From assembly GCA_023252155.1 (NCBI GenBank), contig JAHEXJ010000002.1, positions 18,644 to 82,643 on the forward strand: a stretch of 64,000 nucleotides of DNA. The letters are read 5' to 3'. This stretch comes from Actinomycetes bacterium (GTDB taxonomy: Bacteria; Actinomycetota; Actinomycetes; Nanopelagicales; Nanopelagicaceae). A program made the position numbers and the translations under genes. Each line of letters begins with the position of its first letter. Positions within the stretch are counted from its first letter, which is position 1. The notes beneath the pieces are model-generated. The model was given only the letters and a program-made list of their open reading frames with translations. It was not told the DNA's origin and did not search any database. Positions 62,196 through 64,000 of this stretch are shown piece after piece.

Positions 62196-63167
62196 TCATT
62201 CGGTGAACTCGACCGTGATTTTCTGCTCCGACCGTCGTTTTTCGGCGTCTGCAACTAGGACGAGGAATTTCTTGTCGGCTGATGTAAGTGGTGGCTGAAC
62301 AATACTTCGAGGCCAGAGGCGATGAGCTCGCACGACATCGACTTCAATGGCATATACAACTGCAGTTGCTTGCAGACCGAACCATGCGAGTAGACCTAGA
62401 ACAACACCGAAAAATCCCGCGATGGCTTGTGCATGCTTGAGATCGTGACTAATGATAATCCCTGCCAGGCTTAGCAGGATTTGCCAAACCACACTCGACA
62501 CAATTGCGCCAAGTATTAAATCGCGAGTGGCGACGATTTTGGAAGCGGCTATTCGAAATGCCGCGAGGAATAGGCCTATGCCGATTGCGGTTGAAAGCGC
62601 GAACGCAACAGCCTTCATGGGAATTCCATTAAGCCCCAATAAATGACCCACACCAACTAGTGATGCAGAAGCAGTGGTGACGACGGTTCCGACGCCGAGC
62701 AATCCGAGCAATGCAAGGGAGCGCAGGTAATTGGAGGGGAAACCAGGCCAGTCGACCTTAGGAACGATCCAGAGTGTGTTCTGAGTGTTTTGCATAGCGT
62801 TGGCGAGGCCTCGCCCTCCGAGGATCGCGCCAACAATGCCAACAATTAGTGCGGGGACAGAGTGACCCAGCGAAGAGAGACCAATCTGGGAACTGAGTTG
62901 AGTACCGATTATCGGGAACTCTGCAAGGGCCGAAGATTGGATGCTTGCCTGAAGCGAAGGGTTTCCTTTCAGGACCAATCCGAGAATGGCTGATAGCGCG
63001 AGCAATAAAGGAAAGGTGGCCAGGAATGCGAAGTAAGTCAGGAGCGCGACAAGATTGCCAGCCTGGTCGTCGCCGAATTTCTTAATGACGGCGTAGACGA
63101 AAGCGGGAAAACGATGCCGTTGTTGCCAAGCATCTATGGCGCGGATGCTCTTTTCGGATGGCATCAT
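62196..63167 (-). CDS. YihY/BrkB family membrane protein
   Basis: 323 residues with about six membrane segments: GNLVALLTYFAFLATFPLLLALSAILGLVL, GHSVPALIVGIVGAILGGRGLANAMQNTQNTLW and DLILGAIVSSVVWQILLSLAGIIISH. GxxxA patterns and the RGLANAMQ loop match the YihY/BrkB family. Earlier annotation as ribonuclease BN is not supported. Function unknown, possibly transport. Confidence 0.85.
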   Translation of the reverse strand: MMPSEKSIRAIDAWQQRHRFPAFVYAVIKKFGDDQAGNLVALLTYFAFLATFPLLLALSAILGLVLKGNPSLQASIQSSALAEFPIIGTQLSSQIGLSSLGHSVPALIVGIVGAILGGRGLANAMQNTQNTLWIVPKVDWPGFPSNYLRSLALLGLLGVGTVVTTASASLVGVGHLLGLNGIPMKAVAFALSTAIGIGLFLAAFRIAASKIVATRDLILGAIVSSVVWQILLSLAGIIISHDLKHAQAIAGFFGVVLGLLAWFGLQATAVVYAIEVDVVRAHRLWPRSIVQPPLTSADKKFLVLVADAEKRRSEQKITVEFTE

Positions 63168-63185
63168 AAAACCAATCGTAATTGG

Positions 63186-63584
63186 CTAGAGCGTCTCAGT
63201 CGTCTTGCCGTCGAACTCTTCAGTGTCTGACTCTGCATCTGCCCTGGTGTGGTGAATTACCCCGTCCCGATGATTGGGAGGCGCGTAAAGGGTGTAGAGC
63301 TTCAACGGACCATCGCCCGTATTGATGATGTTGTGATTTGTACCCGCAGGCACAAGAACCGCGAACCCATCGCTGATTGCAGTGTGGACTCCGTCAAGGA
63401 TGGCCTCTCCATTTCCCTGTTCAACACGGAAAAACTGATCGAGTTGGTGAACCTCCATGCCAATTTCCTCCTTGGGCATCAGCGACATGACAACGAGCTG
63501 GCAGTTTTTGGCCGTATACAGCACATGCCGAAAATCTTGATTTGCCACAGCAATCTTCTCTATATCCTTTATGAAACCTTTCAT
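63186..63584 (-). CDS. Cupin domain protein
   Basis: 132 residues from ATG 63584 with GGAG upstream; a longer frame to 63656 exists but lacks a ribosome site. The cupin motifs are EIGMEVHQLDQFFRVEQGNGEAILDG (first motif, one His) and GFAVLVPAGTNHNIINTGDGPLKLYTLY (second motif). A single beta-barrel metal-binding protein of the mannose-6-phosphate isomerase-like group; function unknown. It stands 18 bases from the YihY gene. Confidence 0.8.
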   Translation of the reverse strand: MKGFIKDIEKIAVANQDFRHVLYTAKNCQLVVMSLMPKEEIGMEVHQLDQFFRVEQGNGEAILDGVHTAISDGFAVLVPAGTNHNIINTGDGPLKLYTLYAPPNHRDGVIHHTRADAESDTEEFDGKTTETL

Positions 63585-63672
63585 GGCGACTCCTCTAGTT
63601 GATCTATTTGATTCTCCTACTTTGTAGGTGTAGGCGATAGACCTAGGACGAGTCAATCGGTAAAGTAATTAA

Positions 63673-63810
63673 ATGTCGATGCGCTATCCGAACTTGCCAC
63701 CTGATGGGGGCGACAAGGGCGACAACGTTTTCAATCTCCTGAAATCGGCCGCTGCATTTGTTGGTGTTGTGGCCGTAATCATGGTTATTCGCGCCTTATT
63801 CGGACATTAG
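63673..63810 (+). CDS. Intact 45-residue membrane miniprotein
   Basis: A 46-codon frame starting ATG 63673 encodes 45 residues: a polar head with LPPDGGDKGDNVFN, then one hydrophobic segment AAAFVGVVAVIMVIRALFGH. It is intact here and appears as decayed copies at 57192 and 61423. The copies and a conserved reading frame argue that it is a real protein. One membrane pass with a short tail fits a regulatory or toxin-like membrane peptide; function unknown. Confidence 0.65.
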   Translation: MSMRYPNLPPDGGDKGDNVFNLLKSAAAFVGVVAVIMVIRALFGH

Positions 63811-63830
63811 AATTCGGCAAAATTACAATT

Positions 63831-64000
63831 CTATTTTTGTGTTGTGGATCCGGTTCGTTCTAAGCGATGAATGATGTCTCCGTGAATCTTCCTTTCGAAG
63901 TTCCACGTTGCAAAAGGAACGAATGCAACAGATAAAGCGATCGAGGTTGTACGCCAAGACCATTTGAGCAATCGCGCCACGACAGGAACGATCAGGATGT
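63831..64000 (-). CDS. C-terminal end of a probable membrane protein, cut by window
   Basis: On the minus strand a frame with no stop runs from the right edge to a TAG at 63831-63833, giving about 55 residues. It reads ILIVPVVARLLKWSWRTT then SIALSVAFVPFATWNFERKI, a basic loop and a hydrophobic stretch, then a polar tail ending TGSTTQK. This looks like the end of a polytopic membrane protein. The rest lies outside the window. Confidence 0.45.
   Translation of the reverse strand, partial: ILIVPVVARLLKWSWRTTSIALSVAFVPFATWNFERKIHGDIIHRLERTGSTTQK

Noticed and set aside
62196..63167. Ribonuclease BN
   Set aside because: That name was an old misannotation for YihY-type membrane proteins; no nuclease motif is visible.
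1..64000. CRISPR arrays, tRNA or rRNA genes, insertion sequences
   Set aside because: No regular repeat-spacer series, no tRNA cloverleaf and no transposase or terminal inverted repeat was seen on either strand by eye.

Overview
The window looks like chromosome from an actinobacterium (Actinomycetota) of moderate GC. Three things suggest this: actinobacterial-style domain pairings (AHSA1 plus mycothiol-type DinB fusion, MobA plus a DUF6457-like tail), a PPA1498-type metallophosphoesterase, and frequent GTG/TTG starts. The genes for choline, betaine and polyamine use fit an aerobic or facultative heterotroph living on dissolved organic nitrogen, perhaps aquatic. That lifestyle and any finer taxonomy are inference. 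I saw no rRNA, tRNA, CRISPR array, transposase or phage gene.

Layout. (1) 3-2303: membrane proteins of unknown role and a small methyltransferase. (2) 2473-7991: a spermidine/iron-type ABC importer facing a metallophosphoesterase. (3) 8121-10236: CsbD, a DsbA/FrnE-like protein, and an ArsR plus SRPBCC pair. (4) 10344-21974: a GntR regulator, then a tightly packed operon: dimethylglycine/sarcosine dehydrogenase with GcvT domain, EtfB, EtfA, formate-THF ligase and a three-subunit NAD-linked formate dehydrogenase. (5) 28084-21955 (minus): an IclR regulator, then corrinoid protein, MetV-like, MetF-like, methyl-THF methyltransferase, RACo-like reductive activator and DUF1638. (6) 28217-37010: a pyrrolysine-free MttB-family methyltransferase, betaine aldehyde dehydrogenase, ProV, a double-domain ProW, ProX and choline dehydrogenase. 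(7) 37013-44043: FdhD, ModA, ModB and nearly the whole molybdenum cofactor pathway. (8) 44051-56239: a polyamine block, divergent around an Lrp-type regulator. (9) 56250-64000: membrane and secreted proteins, an ABC exporter, and an intact 45-codon membrane miniprotein with two decayed copies.

How it fits together. Blocks 4 to 7 read as one metabolic island. Choline and betaine enter through ProVWX. Choline is oxidised to glycine betaine by the GMC oxidase and the aldehyde dehydrogenase. The MttB-family enzyme moves one methyl to the corrinoid protein and the second methyltransferase moves it to THF, leaving dimethylglycine. MetF/MetV oxidise methyl-THF. The GcvT-fused dehydrogenase with ETF removes the remaining methyls as methylene-THF. 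Formate-THF ligase run in reverse yields formate and ATP, and the Mo-formate dehydrogenase yields CO2 and NADH, with FdhD, ModAB and the cofactor genes supporting it. A FolD-type step, an ETF-quinone oxidoreductase, ModC and MoeB are not in the window. An anaerobe-type corrinoid demethylation route joined to oxidative choline and dimethylglycine enzymes is the most interesting system here.

The polyamine block pairs uptake (PotDABC), a class III aminotransferase, an aminobutyraldehyde-type dehydrogenase, two DadA/PuuB-like oxidases and a ureohydrolase. The second oxidase is preceded by a leader whose hairpin covers the ribosome binding site, a candidate translational switch.
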